Shown: positions 24,401 to 35,743, counted from the first letter of the stretch. The stretch: 64,000 nt of DNA from Oryzias latipes (GCF_002234675.1 NC_019866.2:833083-897082); one strand, 5' to 3'. The notes: a model not told the origin generated them from the sequence alone. Translations and numbers: made by a program.

Positions 24401-27400
24401 TACAAAAGATACCAAGAGAAGAGAATTTATGCGGCACATTTGTTAAAACCAAATCAGTGATTGTGGACTTTTCTGGACATTTGAGATTTGGCCTGGTAGG
24501 TAGATTCACTAACTGAATCACAGAATACTTTAAATTCACTAGAAATTGCATTTAACCAGTTTCAGTCTAAATCACCAGCCATAAGTAATTCAGTGTAATT
24601 GACTTTAGTCAAAAGCTGCTGTAGTGAAAACAATGCCTCTGTTGAAGCAGATGGAGGTCTGGAACATCCAACAACAGCAATAGAAAGAGATTTTACTATT
24701 TCTACACTCAAAGCCAAAAACTTCATTGTTTGCAGATCAATTGGGACAAAATAACAGAAGCATTGAATCCTGCTTTGACATAGATAACAACACCGCCTCC
24801 TTTTTTTGGCCTGTCAGTGCGATAAACATTGTACCGAGAAATGTTGATATCTTCATTAGTAATAGATTTAGTTAACCAAGTTTCAGAAATTATAACAACA
24901 TCTGCACCTGTAGATTGAACCCAACTGAACCCTGGTTTCCTGCATGTCAGTCCTTCACCTTACCAACCGAGCTACCCAGCCACCTAATAAGTAATGCCAT
25001 CGTCCACAAATGTAAACACTTATCAGAAGTGAAGAGTACAGACCTCAGAATAAAAACAAACTTCACTGGAGTAAAGTGCAGGCTCAGGCCTGTTAGCTCC
25101 AGGAGGATGCAGTCGTCAAATTTCAACCGCATTCATAGATAATAATAATAATAATAATGGATTGGATTTATCTGCGCTCTTTCTTGTTGCTCAAAGCTCT
25201 TACAATGTGTCCATTATTTATTATTCATTCACTCCTCATTCATACTTGGTGATGGTAGCTACTCTTTAGCCTCAGCTGCCCTGGGGCAGACTCACAGAGG
25301 TGGGGCTGCCGGTTTGTGCCTACGGCCCCTCTGACCATCACGGGACATTCATGCACATTCACACACCAGTGAAGCCACACTGGAGGCCACAACGACAGCT
25401 GGCTGGGGGGAGCGGGGATCGATCGCTGACCCATCGGTCATTGGACGACCTACCACCTGAGCCACTGCCGCCCCCACGTAGATCCACGTGTATACAATCC
25501 ATAAAATATTGACTGCCAAGTTTAAACAGATAAAATGATAAAAAAGATGCAGTAAAAAATGTTAAAAACGGCAAAAACACAGACAGACACTTAACAGACA
25601 GAAGAACATGCTGCCATCTTGGATTTGTATGGACTGTTTTATAACTTTTCTTAGGTGAACCTCATACTCTGATGAAAAATAGTATATGGACTATTAGTTA
25701 CCCCGATGATCAGCCTCTCCTTCACTGTCACAGTGGAACCACATGAACCCCCACTTTACAAGCATGTATAAACCAGGTGTATGCAGAAAACTGCAGTGCA
25801 GGGAAGGTCAGCCTCATGCCAGAGGGGTGAGGATGGGTGGAAGAAGTGCCCTACCAGATAGAGAGATTGCTGATTAAATCAGGGCAACCCCTGCAGGTCA
25901 TGTGGTAAATAATGGCCTCACAATGGCTGTGGGGTCAAAGGGTACAGCCAAATGTTGGGAGAACCATCGTCAGGTCTATTAGTCAGATATTTCATTGTGA
26001 GATCAGGGGATCAAACTCTCTACGTAGAAAAAGTGTTGTTCTTTGCATGAAATTTTCACAGATGCATCATGAATCATGTATCACGTTAAAATCACTGAAG
26101 AAGTCGGAATAAACCACGCGAAGAACACGTAAACCGGCGCCTCATTGAATTTCTTCACTTTGACTTTCAGAGCACTGAGCAGAAATCAGAAGGCGTCAGC
26201 ACCACGGTCAGCTCCTGCCAGGCCCCCCCCACATGCCTTGTTTTAAATAAACAGTGGAATTCCCCTGATCCACGTATGAAATGTCTGTGTCTGGTGATCC
26301 ATGCGTGATATACGTCATCCATACGTGTTTCCTGCGTTCGTCAGTCGTCGATGTGCACAGATGTCCGTCGGGTTTCAGCTGACAGCTCTTTACGGGAATT
26401 CGGTTTTGAGTTGTTAAAAATTTGTGGTTGGTTGAGAATTACACTGTTCATGTATAGGTTACATAATTTCTACGCAGTTATTCTGTGAGTCTTACGAAAT
26501 TGTGTGTGATTTTTGTGAGATGCACACGTAAATTTGTGTCTTTCTACGACCGTTCCACGTTTGTCTAACAGACTTTTCACACATGAACCACCGATGTTTG
26601 ACTTCTATATCACGTATACGGCGCACATTTCACGTTCTAATTATGTAATTGATGCATGAATCACTAATGAGTTGCATGTAAACAGCACAATTATCACTCA
26701 CGACTCATGCATGTGAGGAGTAGTGTTTATGAAACGGCCAATCTGTCACTCCTCCAGCAGTCTATGCCGAGTGGGGGTCTCCTGCTCCCCCTGTCCCGTC
26801 TCTCATGGGGCGTTGTCTGGTGCAGCGCAGAAGGAGACCAGGTGGTGTGTGGTGGTGGTAGAGTGGGTGTGGATGCGCCGGGCCTTTTCTTGCTGATCTC
26901 CCCAGCTGCGGATCGTCTTGGCGTCTCGTGAGGGCCGTGGCAGGAACCAACGACTCAAACACTTTCACTGATAACATTTGATTTCAAAGATCAAATGATC
27001 CATCTTGCTTTAGGGATTTGAATCATGAATTACACATTTAGAGCTTCTGACTCGCTTCAGTCATAAAGTGAGTCGCTTTTGCTGGTCATCCACCACGACT
27101 TGCAGTTTACAGTTTTGAGAAACGCCTCAGCAGTGATGCAAACTTTAATACTGTTGTGAGAAGTGATCCAAGAAGACTGAGAAAAACTGAAAGGAAGAAC
27201 CAGGATGGAGAGCATGAGTCAGTTCAAACTGGAGGAACTTCAACGTCTGAACCAGATCTGAGGTCCAACGGCAGAACTGTGTGGTTCTGCTGAATCTGCA
27301 GAACTTCCTGGATCTGAATGAATCCCTGAGCTGAGTCTGGACCCCCACCAGGAAAGGCTTTTTCTAAACTGTCTGTTCTCTCCACAGGAGCAGAGGCGCA

Positions 27401-30400
27401 GACAGACGGTGAGTTCTGTTCACTTCATCCAAACTAACAGCAGCATTTGGTTTTAGACTCTGAATGGACCTGGACCCAGTCCTCTCAGGACGGCAGCAAA
27501 TGCATAGAAACTATCTGTAGACACAGACATTCAGACAGAAACCTGCTGTGATCCGTTACCATGCATGAGCTCCTGCAGGTTCTCCTGTCTCCTGCAGTCT
27601 GCGGTAAACCCCCCCTCAACACCAAGGTGGGGTCCAGGATCGTTGGAGGCCAGGCCGCTGCTGCGGGGGCGTGGCCCTGGCAGGTCAGGATGCTGTTACC
27701 AGTAATCGGGGGGACGGCTCTCTGTGGGGGGTCTCTGATCAACAGCCAGTGGATCCTGAGTGCCGCTCACTGTTTCAGCAGGTGAGCTGAGCTCTGGTCA
27801 CATGACCTCACCTGTCTGCAGCTTAGTTTTTATTCAAATATATAAATGTTTGTCTTTTCAGCACCAGCACTTCAGGTGTGGTCGTTTACCTGGGAGAGAC
27901 AGGAATATACAACAGTCCTAACTCTGTGAGCAGGACGGTGTCCCGGATTATCGTACATCCAAACTACGACAAGCTAACTCAGGACAACGACATTTCCCTG
28001 GTGGAGATGGCCTCACCTGTGACCTTCAACGACTACATCAGCCCCGTTTGTTTGGCGGCACAGGGCAGCGACTTCCCCGGTGGGACCACCGCCTGGGTCA
28101 CCGGCTTTGGGCAGCTTTCATTTGAAGGTCAGGAGGTCACCTTGTTACTTTGTCAACTCTGAAAGACAAATCTAGATGTTAACAAAAGGTTACTCAAAGC
28201 TTGTTTGTAGAGAAAAGCTGCTTCACCTTCAGCAGTTTTAATGTTTTTTAAAAGATTTTTTGTATTTGGTCAAATTTTCTAAAACAAACCTTTAATCCTG
28301 AATATTTTAGTGGCTTTAAGAATCATTAAACCGGAATATTTGTCTTTTATCTGGTCCTGCCATCGCCTGGAGACTCATCTAGATTCAACCACAATCCACG
28401 TCACACAGCAGTTAAATCGTTCATCTTGGTTATGGTTAATATTGGTTATTTTGGTTTTGACTGCATCCTTCAAATTCTAAAGAGGAATTCAAAGGTTTGT
28501 TTGTTTGAATCTGAATGACAGAAGTTCCACTTAGGGCACGTTGGATGGACTTTTACCAGCTGACTAAAATTCTGATTTGGCAGTCCTCACCTGCAGTGTT
28601 ACAGAGTTTCTCTTCTTTTCCAGGAAGTACGTCTTCCACTCTACAGGAAGTGAGCGTTCCCATCGTGTCCAACACTCAGTGTAGCGCTAATTATGCTGAG
28701 ATCATGGCGATCACCAGCAACATGATGTGTGCTGGTCTGACAGAGGGAGGGAAGGATTCCTGTCAGGTGAGTCCTGACACTTTCACCATTTGATAACAAC
28801 ATTCAGAAAACCATCAGGACTTATCCACTGGTCCCTTTAGGGTCAGAGTGTGTTTGTGTTTCCTGTAACGAGATAATCATGAATACAAGTACAATGCTGA
28901 AGTAAAGGTTGTTGTATTGTATGGAATTACGTTTCTGCCATAAACCGAAAGGGCGTAAAGACAACTAAGTGGGCGTATTTAGGAACTGAGTGAGTGAACC
29001 TTAAAACCGTGCAGGCGCAATTCTAACTGAGAAGTGATCTTGCGCGGTCAATTCCTTTTTGCGCGCTCATCTGGATTTACGCTCAGTGTTACGGGGGCGT
29101 TTTTGTCACTTTTGGGGCAGGAACCTTTCTGGTTGATCTGATTGGCTGAAATTTGCATGGCCTATCGGCGAGGCAGAGGGGCGGGACCTTCATTTTACAG
29201 TGCGGGGGGGGGGGGGGGGGTAACAGGCGGCTCTTGAGCTGCATGCAGCTTTCTGCCTTTTATCATATTTTCTATATTCACTACTTTCACAACCATAAGG
29301 TGAAAGTCTTACATTTTCTCCAAAATGTACAGAGCGGCCCTAATGTGTTATTGTGTGACTTCAGTAAAGAGGATCTAGGAGAGAACAGCATGATGACGGT
29401 ACGGAGAGAGGAGAGGACGTGAAAGAAGACACCCCCCCTCCCCCCCCATAGTACACAGGAGCAGATATGAGCATAATGCAGAACTACTTCGTTTTGGAAA
29501 CCCTGGAAATGCAAAGAGACACGATTATGAGGCATAGTTTAAACTGCAGCTATCAGCTACGAGGAGGAACACGGGAATAGAGCAGCTGTGGTTCGGTTAA
29601 ATTAGATCTTCACAGATTCGGACTTCCTGCTTCAATAACTCTTCTGATCAACGTTCCAATGTGTCAGCAAGTATTTCACTCATTTTGTATTAACACAGAG
29701 AGTGAACTACAAAAGCATTTTTAAAGAAAAAAGATCGTTTTTATTGCCTTTTAATCAGAATTGTTCGTTTTAAGCTGTGAATGCAAACAGAGCAGCGAGC
29801 CGGCTGCCAAGAGACCGTCAACAAAGTGCAACCTCTGTGAAACAGCATTCTGTCAAAATCAGTGAACTTTTAAAAAGGGAATAAATGTCTATATTTATAT
29901 GAACTGGTAATGAAGACTCGTCAGCATAGTCATGCTACATTATTATTTATTATACTACATTTTGTTAGAAAGTCAACCTCTATTTTATTTCTTATAGTTC
30001 TTAAAATTTAATAGAGATATGAATCATAACATAAATGCACTATAGCTCTGAAGATACTAAAGCTTCTGTCACCAAACCTCCTGTACTGACTAATCATGAC
30101 CTTATTTTCCTACTAAAATAAAGATTATGCAAAAAAAAAAAATTCTAGCATCTTCAGAGCTTTTCAGGATTTTTTACCACATCTGATCCATTTGTAATTA
30201 TGAAAAATTCCTATAAATAAACAAAGTGAACTATTGACATTCTTTATTTTAGTATGACAATAAGGTCATGTCAAGTTACTGATAACTTTAGTCATGATTC
30301 ATATCTATTAAAATTTGAAAAAGTATATGAAACAAGATAAAATAAAGATGGCCTTTCCTACAGAATATGTATTGTAACAAGAATATGCTTTATAATATTT

Positions 30401-33400
30401 TTGTAAAATTATTGATTTTTACACAGTAGTGTTTCACAGTTCACAGAGGTTGCACTTTGTTGACGCTCCCTTGGCAGCCGGCTGCTGCATGTCTGCATTC
30501 AAGCGAACAATTCTGATTAAAATGCAATAAAAACGATCTTTTTTCTTCAGAAATGCATTTGTGGTTCACTCTCTGTGTTAATACAAAAGGATTGAGATAC
30601 TTGCTGACACATTTGAACGTTGATCAGAAGAGTTATTGAAGCAGGAAGTCTGAATCTGTGGAGATCTTTCTAACTTATCGAACCTCAGCTGCCAGAGAAT
30701 TTAAAATGATGAATCCATGGTTTCCAAGTAAGAACGCTGGAAAACCAACTCCGACAAGACAAGAAGACGCAGCAGCAGCTGAGTTTCCGCGGATAAGGAA
30801 AGGCCTGTGTTGGAAGATCGACTCGAGGCTGAGCGCTGCTACTCCAGCAGATGACCGTGAAAAGCTGTCCATCCTCCCCCGGCTTACCGGGACGCAGCGC
30901 CGGCGAGTTACTTTGGGACTGCAGGACTTAAACTTGGCCTGAGGTGTCTGCTGTCACTGTTCTTTGGAGCCGCATAGCAAAGAGACGGACGCTGATGATG
31001 AGGAAAGGGAAGCCGGCGGGTTTGATAGAGATGTAGTCCAGCTGTTTCAGATGCAGAAGATGAGGACTTTGATGGATTAGAAATGCTGATTGATGACTGA
31101 AAAAATAAATCACAACCAACTCGGTTTTGCGCTCGCTGCCTTTTTTAAACACACACCAGCATGCACGTTTCACCGGTATGTGTGTTAACGTTAAACACAG
31201 AAAAACACTCAAAACTGAAACGGCGCCGTTGTAATGATAGGAGGGGGTTATGGCACATAACATGGATTTAATTGTGTGTTTGTCTGGCAGGTCAGTGTGT
31301 GTTGTGGCTCATTAAATATCACAGTTAGAAATGTCAGCTCTTTGTGTCAAACTTGTTTGTCCCCCCCCCCCCCCCCTGTTAGAGGCAATCATAGAAAAAA
31401 AAAACGCGGATGTAACGTGGATTAAAACATTAACCAACGACCCAAAACTAAGGTAAGAAAGTGCAGCGGGTTTTTTTGTGCTGAAAGTTTTTCTCATGTG
31501 AAATTCACTGCATTTGTTACCGTTTTAATGCTTTTAATCCACGTTACAGCCACCGTTCCTTTTCTATTAAAGCCCCAAAATGAAAGTCCCGCCCCGCTGC
31601 TTGACATGCAAATTTCAGCCAATCAGATCAACCAGAAATGTTCCTGCCCCTAAGTGACAAACACACCCCTGAATACCGCCCCCAAGTGACAAAAACGCCC
31701 CCTTAACACTGAGCGTAAATCCAGGTGAGGGCGCAAAAGAGAATTGACCGAGCAGGATCACTGCTCAGTTAGGATTTCAGCCGTTCAGTTGTAAAATACG
31801 GGGTCGCTTGGTTAGAATTGCGCCATCACAGTTTTAAGGTTCACTCACTCAGTTTCTAAATACGCCCGCTTAGTTGTCTTTACGCCCTTTCAATTTTTGG
31901 CATTTATGTAATTCGATAGTATTGCTGTTTATGTCTGTGAAAATATACATGAATGTACTCAGACGAGAAGGTTGAAGAAGGTTTCCATGTGGGAACAGTT
32001 GAACATGGATCAGTGACCCCCACGGTCTGGCTGCGCCTTGGAATAAATGGATCCCCATGTTATCGTTTCCTCACAGCAGAACCGAGCCAGACCTTCTTTA
32101 AGCTGCAGTTCTTTGTTTGTTCAGGGTTCTACTGGGGGAACTGGATGGGTGGAGGGAGGAATCTGGTGAGGGAGGGGTCCCATCTGTGTGTGATTGTCCT
32201 GTGGTTTCTGTTTAAAATAATTTTCATTTTTTATGATTATTTTATCTGCTTTTATTTGTGTTTTTTTAACTGAAATGAGAGGCACTATATAAATAAATAA
32301 AGTTTGAGTTAATCACTTATTAATCATTCATTCACAGAGGTCAATGGATCTAAATAAAATGCACTTCACTTTTTTTTATTTGTTTATTCAATTCTAAACA
32401 GACTGAATATTTTACATCTGACACTGATAATAAACTCAAGAGGGGCTACGGAAAAAAAAGAAACAACTGCTTAAAATGTAAATTTGCAAATTTATGAAAA
32501 CTTAAACTAAATTGAACTTGCAAACATTTGTGAAAATAAGAATTTGGAGTTAACTTCCTTTCTCTCCTGAAACGTCAACATCAATGTCAGGATTCAGCTC
32601 CTATGCAGAAACACATTTACTGTCATTCAAGTGAGCAAAACAATGAAGAGTCCAAGAATCTTTTCCTGGTTTCTGCCAAACAACACCTGTCTTCTTCCTG
32701 ACCTTTGATGGGCGCCATCAGTGACCAGTTCACTCCAACATTGTCCAGCACAGTAACTAGAGAGCTGACTGTGTCATCAGCAGCTGTTGTGTCCATCATA
32801 GGAACAAACTCTATAAACTCTGCTGTGACGGTCTCTTTAACACTTCTAATAAATATGCACAGCTGTATTTACCTGTGATGTCGGGACAATTATCAATAGT
32901 GACCGAAAATGCAATCAATGACTAGATTTCTTCATTTGGCGCCCAAGTCTCCTCAGAGATGATGAATCTGTAGTCCTAATCCTTGACACACTTATGCTAG
33001 CAAAGATCGACGGCTTTTTGGGAACAAGGGGAGGGTGCTTTGTTACGGTGTGTGTTCCGGAAGAGGCTTCGGACTGCAGTCCGTCTGGAGAACCCTGTCT
33101 CCCGGGGAAACTGTCTCCAAACAGATGAGCAGCTTTGGGATGGTGTGTGGTGGTTTTTAAATGCGGAACTGCCACTTTGGGCAATCCTGAGCAACCGTGT
33201 AAACAATCATGTGAATTTATGTTTCCAGTCAAGCCCAGACAAAATAAAGGCTGATGTTATTTCCATATACTTGCATCCAAAGTGCTCATTTCCCGCACAC
33301 AGTTTAAGTTTATCCACAGCTAAATGTTGTTAGCACATGTTAGCCTAATGCTAACCCTTCTTCTGGGTACATTCCGCCATAGAATAAAGCACCGGCTGCA

Positions 33401-34731
33401 CGGATTAAGAAAATTATAAGCAAACAGGCCCTTAATTGTCAGGACAAGGGCTGGTGAGCATGAAGGACACAAAATGCAGAGACGGGAGGCACATGGTTCC
33501 AAAGTAAGGGGTTTATATCAAACAGAAAGCACTGCCAAAACCCCAAAACAAAAACTCAGTGTGGTAAAGAAGACGAGCAGGGAAAAGAAGGTATGGACCA
33601 GCACAAGAGGAAGCAGAGACAAAACTTAAATACAAACAGGACTGACAAGACACAGGTGAACACCATCAGGAGAGACTGGAACCCGGGAAGTAAAACTCAA
33701 AACCATGACATGACAGGCAACCTTTCAAAATAAAACAGGAAACAGAACCCAAACATGACAGAAACAAAAAGGAAGTAAAAACCCAAACCATGACACTTAA
33801 GAATCATAACAGTAATAAAAGCTGCAGTCCCATCAACACGTCTAGCACGTATTTCGCCGTGCTAAACCTTTGTCGTTGGCTGGTTGGACCAACAACGCAG
33901 AAGAAGAGCACTGACATCATCGCCCCGCCTCCCTCCTGGAAATGGTGACTGGAAGTGAATTATGCAACACTTTTCACACGTTGGATGTGAAAACTAAAAT
34001 GCAATACCCCCTTTGCATTTTCACTTTAATTTAGTAACAGAGAAAATGATGTTGAAGTAGAAATAGAAGAAGCTATTTGGAGGATACATTTTTAATTTTA
34101 GTTTTTGGCCAATTGGTGCAGTTATATTGTGAAAACGAAAAAGCATTTCTGGTGTTGATTTTTATCTTTAATTATCCAACAAAAAGGCTTCCATACCCCA
34201 CAGGAATGGACTGGAAATGTGCTTTTTATTTAAACATCCTTATCATTTTTACTCTTCATGAGTGGGCCAGATTAAACCGTCTGGTTGGCCGGATGCGGCC
34301 CGTGGGCCTTGGGTTTGACACTCCTGGTCTAGAGGCTTGGAACAAGAGCAAAGAGGAGGAGGGAGCAGATGGTCAGAGGGTTGCACTTTGGTGCCCCCTA
34401 CAGGGAACAGCTGGAGGCCAAAGAGAAAGAGGAGGAACTGCTCTAACCTTCTGTTTACTGTCTGCAGGGAGACTCAGGTGGTCCACTGGTCAGTAAAGAC
34501 CAAAGCAGGTGGGTCCAGGCTGGAGTGGTGAGCTTCGGAGAAGGATGTGCTCAGCCAAACTTCCCGGGAGTCTACACCCGGGTCTCAGAGTACCAGACCT
34601 GGATCCGCAGCCAGGTCAGGGGCTCCCAGCCGGGATTCGTCACCTCCATCCGCTCCTCCAGCATCTCAGCAGCTCACTTCATCTCCATGGCTGTGCTGCC
34701 CGCCCTCTTCTCCATCTTTGTCCTCTTCTGA
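12447..34731 (+). CDS. Protease copy B: trypsin-like S1A, GPI-anchor type
   Basis: Spliced CDS: 12447-12501, 27388-27408, 27598-27781, 27862-28127, 28624-28766, 34468-34731; frames join to 310 residues. Order: signal peptide [19 protein letters not shown]; propeptide with VCGKPPLN, whose Cys should pair with Cys122 (SPVCLAA); activation at GSR|IVGG; His57 in SAAHCF; Asp102 in DNDISL; Asp189 in KDSCQ; Ser195 in GDSGGPL; then a Ser-rich spacer and a hydrophobic end without a cytosolic tail, as in GPI-anchored proteases of the prostasin/testisin kind. Ala136/Ser201 replace a usual disulfide; Phe replaces Trp141 and Trp215. Exon 6 reads SKDQSRW, losing the N-glycosylation sequon seen in A, C and D. 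Intron 1 is 14.9 kb because of transposons; assigning exon 1 across it is inference, but no other exon 1 intervenes. The precise orthologue is not determined. Confidence 0.8.
13113..13690 (-). mobile_element. L2-like LINE RT C-terminal fragment
   Basis: The minus-strand frame reads [19 protein letters not shown] then [14 protein letters not shown], the usual L2-type C-terminal RT region. It starts exactly where homology with intron 1 of copy D (49590) stops, so it inserted in the B lineage. Confidence 0.7.
13691..15530 (-). mobile_element. L2-like LINE, degenerate, endonuclease to C-terminus
   Basis: Minus-strand pieces in 5' to 3' order: an endonuclease-like motif VIGDLNVH near 15260; linker regions 15035-14700 and 14833-14381; and a C-terminal part 14154-13870 with [14 protein letters not shown] and [12 protein letters not shown]. 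The central RT is missing. Its 3' end near 13690 shows the frequent fish motif tttatatagcacttttcaaa. Frames are broken throughout. Confidence 0.7.
15531..16080 (+). other. Ancestral intron 1 block shared with copy D
   Basis: The segment starting gccagaggcgtgtc, through aataactggacggctg and accaatggagtcagac, matches 50265-50470 and 51640-51860 in intron 1 of copy D. It is not coding. It shows that B and D inherited the same long intron 1, whereas C lost it. Confidence 0.65.
16081..16212 (+). repeat. Dispersed repeat 3' end
   Basis: Contains tttatttaaccaggaaag and ctcttttccaagggag, a motif pair common in fish genomes. No coding content. Confidence 0.5.
16213..17075 (+). mobile_element. Rex1-like LINE RT C-terminal half
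   Basis: An open frame at 16312-16947 (211 residues) reads [20 protein letters not shown], then [20 protein letters not shown] and [19 protein letters not shown]. This is the RT thumb and C-terminal region of a Rex1/CR1-type LINE. It ends in a normal stop and a (TTTATC)n-like tail at 17040-17075, typical of a 5'-truncated but 3'-complete insertion. It has fewer lesions than most elements in the window, so it is probably younger. Confidence 0.8.
17173..18118. mobile_element. Non-autonomous TIR transposon, PIF/Harbinger-like
   Basis: The ends are GGCTACGTTCACACTGCAG and, inverted, GGCTACGTTCACCCTGAAG. Both flanks are TTA (17170-17172 and 18119-18121), the 3-bp target expected of PIF/Harbinger. 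946 bp, no transposase recognised. The superfamily is inferred from TSD length and TIR style. Confidence 0.7.
18415..19080 (-). mobile_element. Rex1-like LINE RT N-terminal fragment
   Basis: Minus-strand pieces: [11 protein letters not shown] and LNDHRPVAS (19027-18836), then a frameshift and [16 protein letters not shown] with [20 protein letters not shown] (18833-18640). These are RT fingers motifs. It stops before the YADD box. Confidence 0.75.
19979..23577. mobile_element. 3.6-kb DNA transposon with very long TIRs
   Basis: Ends: CGGTGGCCCTGAAGTGCAAA and its inverted copy finishing TTTGCACTTCAGGGCCACCG (one internal mismatch region). The flanks are taaata on both sides (19973-19978, 23578-23583), a 6-bp target duplication. 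The TIRs run inward for more than 600 bp, including A/T-rich aacatttcagaaa repeats and gtcacccggaagtagtttgtg near 20610 and, inverted, near 22920. The centre (20700-22890) carries short ORFs only. One minus-strand ORF, 22042-21845 ([18 protein letters not shown]), looks protein-like but I do not recognise it. Superfamily not assigned. Confidence 0.75.
20804..20817. promoter_or_regulatory. NRF1-like palindrome
   Basis: TTGCGCATGCGCAA, a perfect match to the known NRF1 half-site pair, inside the 3.6-kb transposon. The identical 14-mer occurs in the hAT element at 61684. Confidence 0.45.
24925..24990 (-). repeat. tRNA-derived SINE head fragment
   Basis: The minus strand carries the pol III box A tagctcggttgg (24963-24974) in the same context as the fuller SINE at 35744. 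No box B or tail is seen. Confidence 0.55.
25138..25158. repeat. (AAT)n microsatellite
   Basis: Seven or so AAT units. Confidence 0.9.
25160..25485. repeat. Probable dispersed repeat
   Basis: Contains ctgccctggggcagactc, gtgaagccacactgg and cctgagccactgccgcccc, a type of sequence common near fish genes. Not classified, no ORF of interest. Confidence 0.4.
25486..26880. other. Intron 1 of copy B, unassigned
   Basis: No coding or repeat structure that I can name. At 26230-26690 the sequence is rich in acgt and cacgt words, perhaps an old transposon. Confidence 0.35.
26881..27387 (+). other. 3' end of intron 1 shared by B and D
   Basis: ggccttttcttgctgatctc through the acceptor tccacag matches 52559-53068 in copy D with few differences. 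Copy C retains only its last part (about 36990-37115). Confidence 0.7.
28920..31918. mobile_element. 3-kb foldback element in intron 5 of copy B
   Basis: The ends TATGGAATTACG and (inverted) TATCGAATTACA are flanked by GTATTG on both sides (28914-28919, 31919-31924). Outer arms at 28945-29190 and 31570-31895 are inverted copies with gggcgtaaagacaactaag. A second, inner pair at about 29600-30140 and 30150-30665 is also inverted, so most of the element is palindromic about 30145. A G run (29204) and a C run (31361) occupy corresponding places. The only longish ORF (30658-30942) is unrecognised. Intron 5 of copy C (39365) shows the empty site with a single gtattg. Confidence 0.75.
31925..33430. 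other. Intron 5 of copy B, mostly unassigned
   Basis: 31925-32015 matches intron 5 of copy C. After that no homology is seen until the hAT-like block near 34.0 kb. At 33225-33250 agacaaaataaaggctgatg resembles, inverted, part of the TIR element at 50484-51625, so an old relative of that element may lie here. Confidence 0.4.
33436..33795 (+). repeat. LTR-like element, complete, 360 bp
   Basis: Begins TTGTCAGGACAAGGG and ends AACCATGACA. It is flanked by CTTAA on both sides (33431-33435, 33796-33800). TG...CA-type ends with a 5-bp target duplication suggest a solo LTR. Similar copies: 10456-10844 and, more distantly, 48355-48742. Confidence 0.65.
34005..34327 (+). mobile_element. hAT-like non-autonomous element, right part
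   Basis: The same block as 9391-9707, ending ggccttgggtttgacactcctg before gtctagag. Copy C lacks it at the corresponding place. The left terminus is not identified. Confidence 0.5.
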
Positions 34732-35039
34732 GAGCTTTGAAGAAGTTCTTCAGGACGCACAGAAACTCTGGGTCAGAACCTGCAAAGAAGTTCACTTTAG
34801 AAAATCTCAAGACGTGTTCAGTTTGTCCCTCTTGAGCTTCTGTACAGAAATGAATCCTACTTTGATTTGATTTGGGTGTAAATGAAGGGATAAAACTGGT
34901 TATTATGTACCCTAAGCACTTGGTTGAGTCTTTCATGTTGCACCCACCGAGGCTGGATATAACAGTCAAGTTTAGGAGAGGACAACCCAAACCCATCTCA
35001 GCAGGGGATTATGGGAGTTTGGGGTCCAGGGAGACTTAC

Positions 35040-35389
35040 TGTCCAGACAGAACTCAGGGCTGGACTCAGATGCAGAGTTTAGAGCTTTTAATCTCAGGTA
35101 AAGACTTTTGCTTTGGCACGGGATAAGACCAAACACACTGGCACGGGACAAAGGGACACTCAGTCTATTTAAAACATGAATGAGGGAATCACAGGTGGAA
35201 ACAATCAGGAAGGATTAGACAGCCACACCTGTGTGGAAACACCAGGGCAGGAAGTAACAAGGCCTGAAACGAGAGGATAGTTGGTGTTTCAAAATAAAAC
35301 AGGAAGTCCAGCACGAGAAAACACAGGTGACAGACATTGACCAAAAGTGCACAACTCAGGACAAAATATAAGACTGACGAGACATGACA
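35040..35389 (+). repeat. LTR-like repeat between copies B and C
   Basis: TGTCCAGACAG...GACATGACA, 350 bp, flanked by CTTAC and CCTAC. It is the full-length form of the 137-bp version at 11333. Both sit at the same junction with the Rex3-like tail, so the insertion predates unit duplication. Confidence 0.7.
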
Positions 35390-35735
35390 CCTACTGAGGT
35401 CTGTCTGGTCTCTGTATGACCAGCAGGAGATGGTTCACATAGCCGGCAGTAAGTTGGGCCGGTTCCTGGTGGACATTGGATTCCAGCAGGGGTTCCTCTT
35501 ATCCCCAGTTCTGTTCATAGTCTTTACTGAAAGAATTTCTAGGTGCAGCCAGGGACCGGAAGGGGGTCTACACAAGACCTACCAGCCCTGGGAACGCCTC
35601 AGGGTCCCCTGAGAGGAACTGGAGGAAGTGACCGGGTAGAGGGAAATCTGGATATCTTTGCTTGGATTCCTTCTGCGACCCAAGAGGAAGAAGATGGATG
35701 GATCTTCTCAAAAGCCCTCTTGATGTTTGTAAAGG
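35390..35735 (+). mobile_element. Rex3-like LINE tail, duplicated-unit fossil (upstream of C)
   Basis: The plus-strand frame shows FLLSPVLFIVFTERISRCSQ, then a jump to the C-terminal tail with gatatctttgcttggattcc. It shares its deletion with the copy at 11881-12195. Confidence 0.75.
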
Positions 35736-35743
35736 TGACATTT

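Larger units (their letters stand above)
19250..24930 (-). mobile_element. LINE (jockey/L2-type) split by a DNA transposon
   Basis: On the minus strand the endonuclease and linker part lies at 24930-23584. It includes [17 protein letters not shown] and FSDHCVVAV near 24390, [16 protein letters not shown] near 24140, and [12 protein letters not shown] at about 23610. The RT part continues at 19972-19250 with [31 protein letters not shown] and the active site [10 protein letters not shown]. The two halves join in frame when the 3.6-kb insertion at 19979-23577 is removed. Downstream of about 19250 the LINE is truncated. It is defective as it stands. Confidence 0.8.

Noticed and set aside
27561-27785. 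ORF starting [18 protein letters not shown] in B (and equivalents at 37289, 53241) as the true protease start
   Set aside because: It begins inside intron 2, and the family has a proper signal peptide in exon 1 plus a conserved 21-nt exon 2 with correct phases. The intron just happens to be open in frame with exon 3.
30658-30942. 95-residue ORF in the foldback element as a gene
   Set aside because: No recognisable domain, no splice context, and it lies in a segment that differs between the arms. Not enough support.
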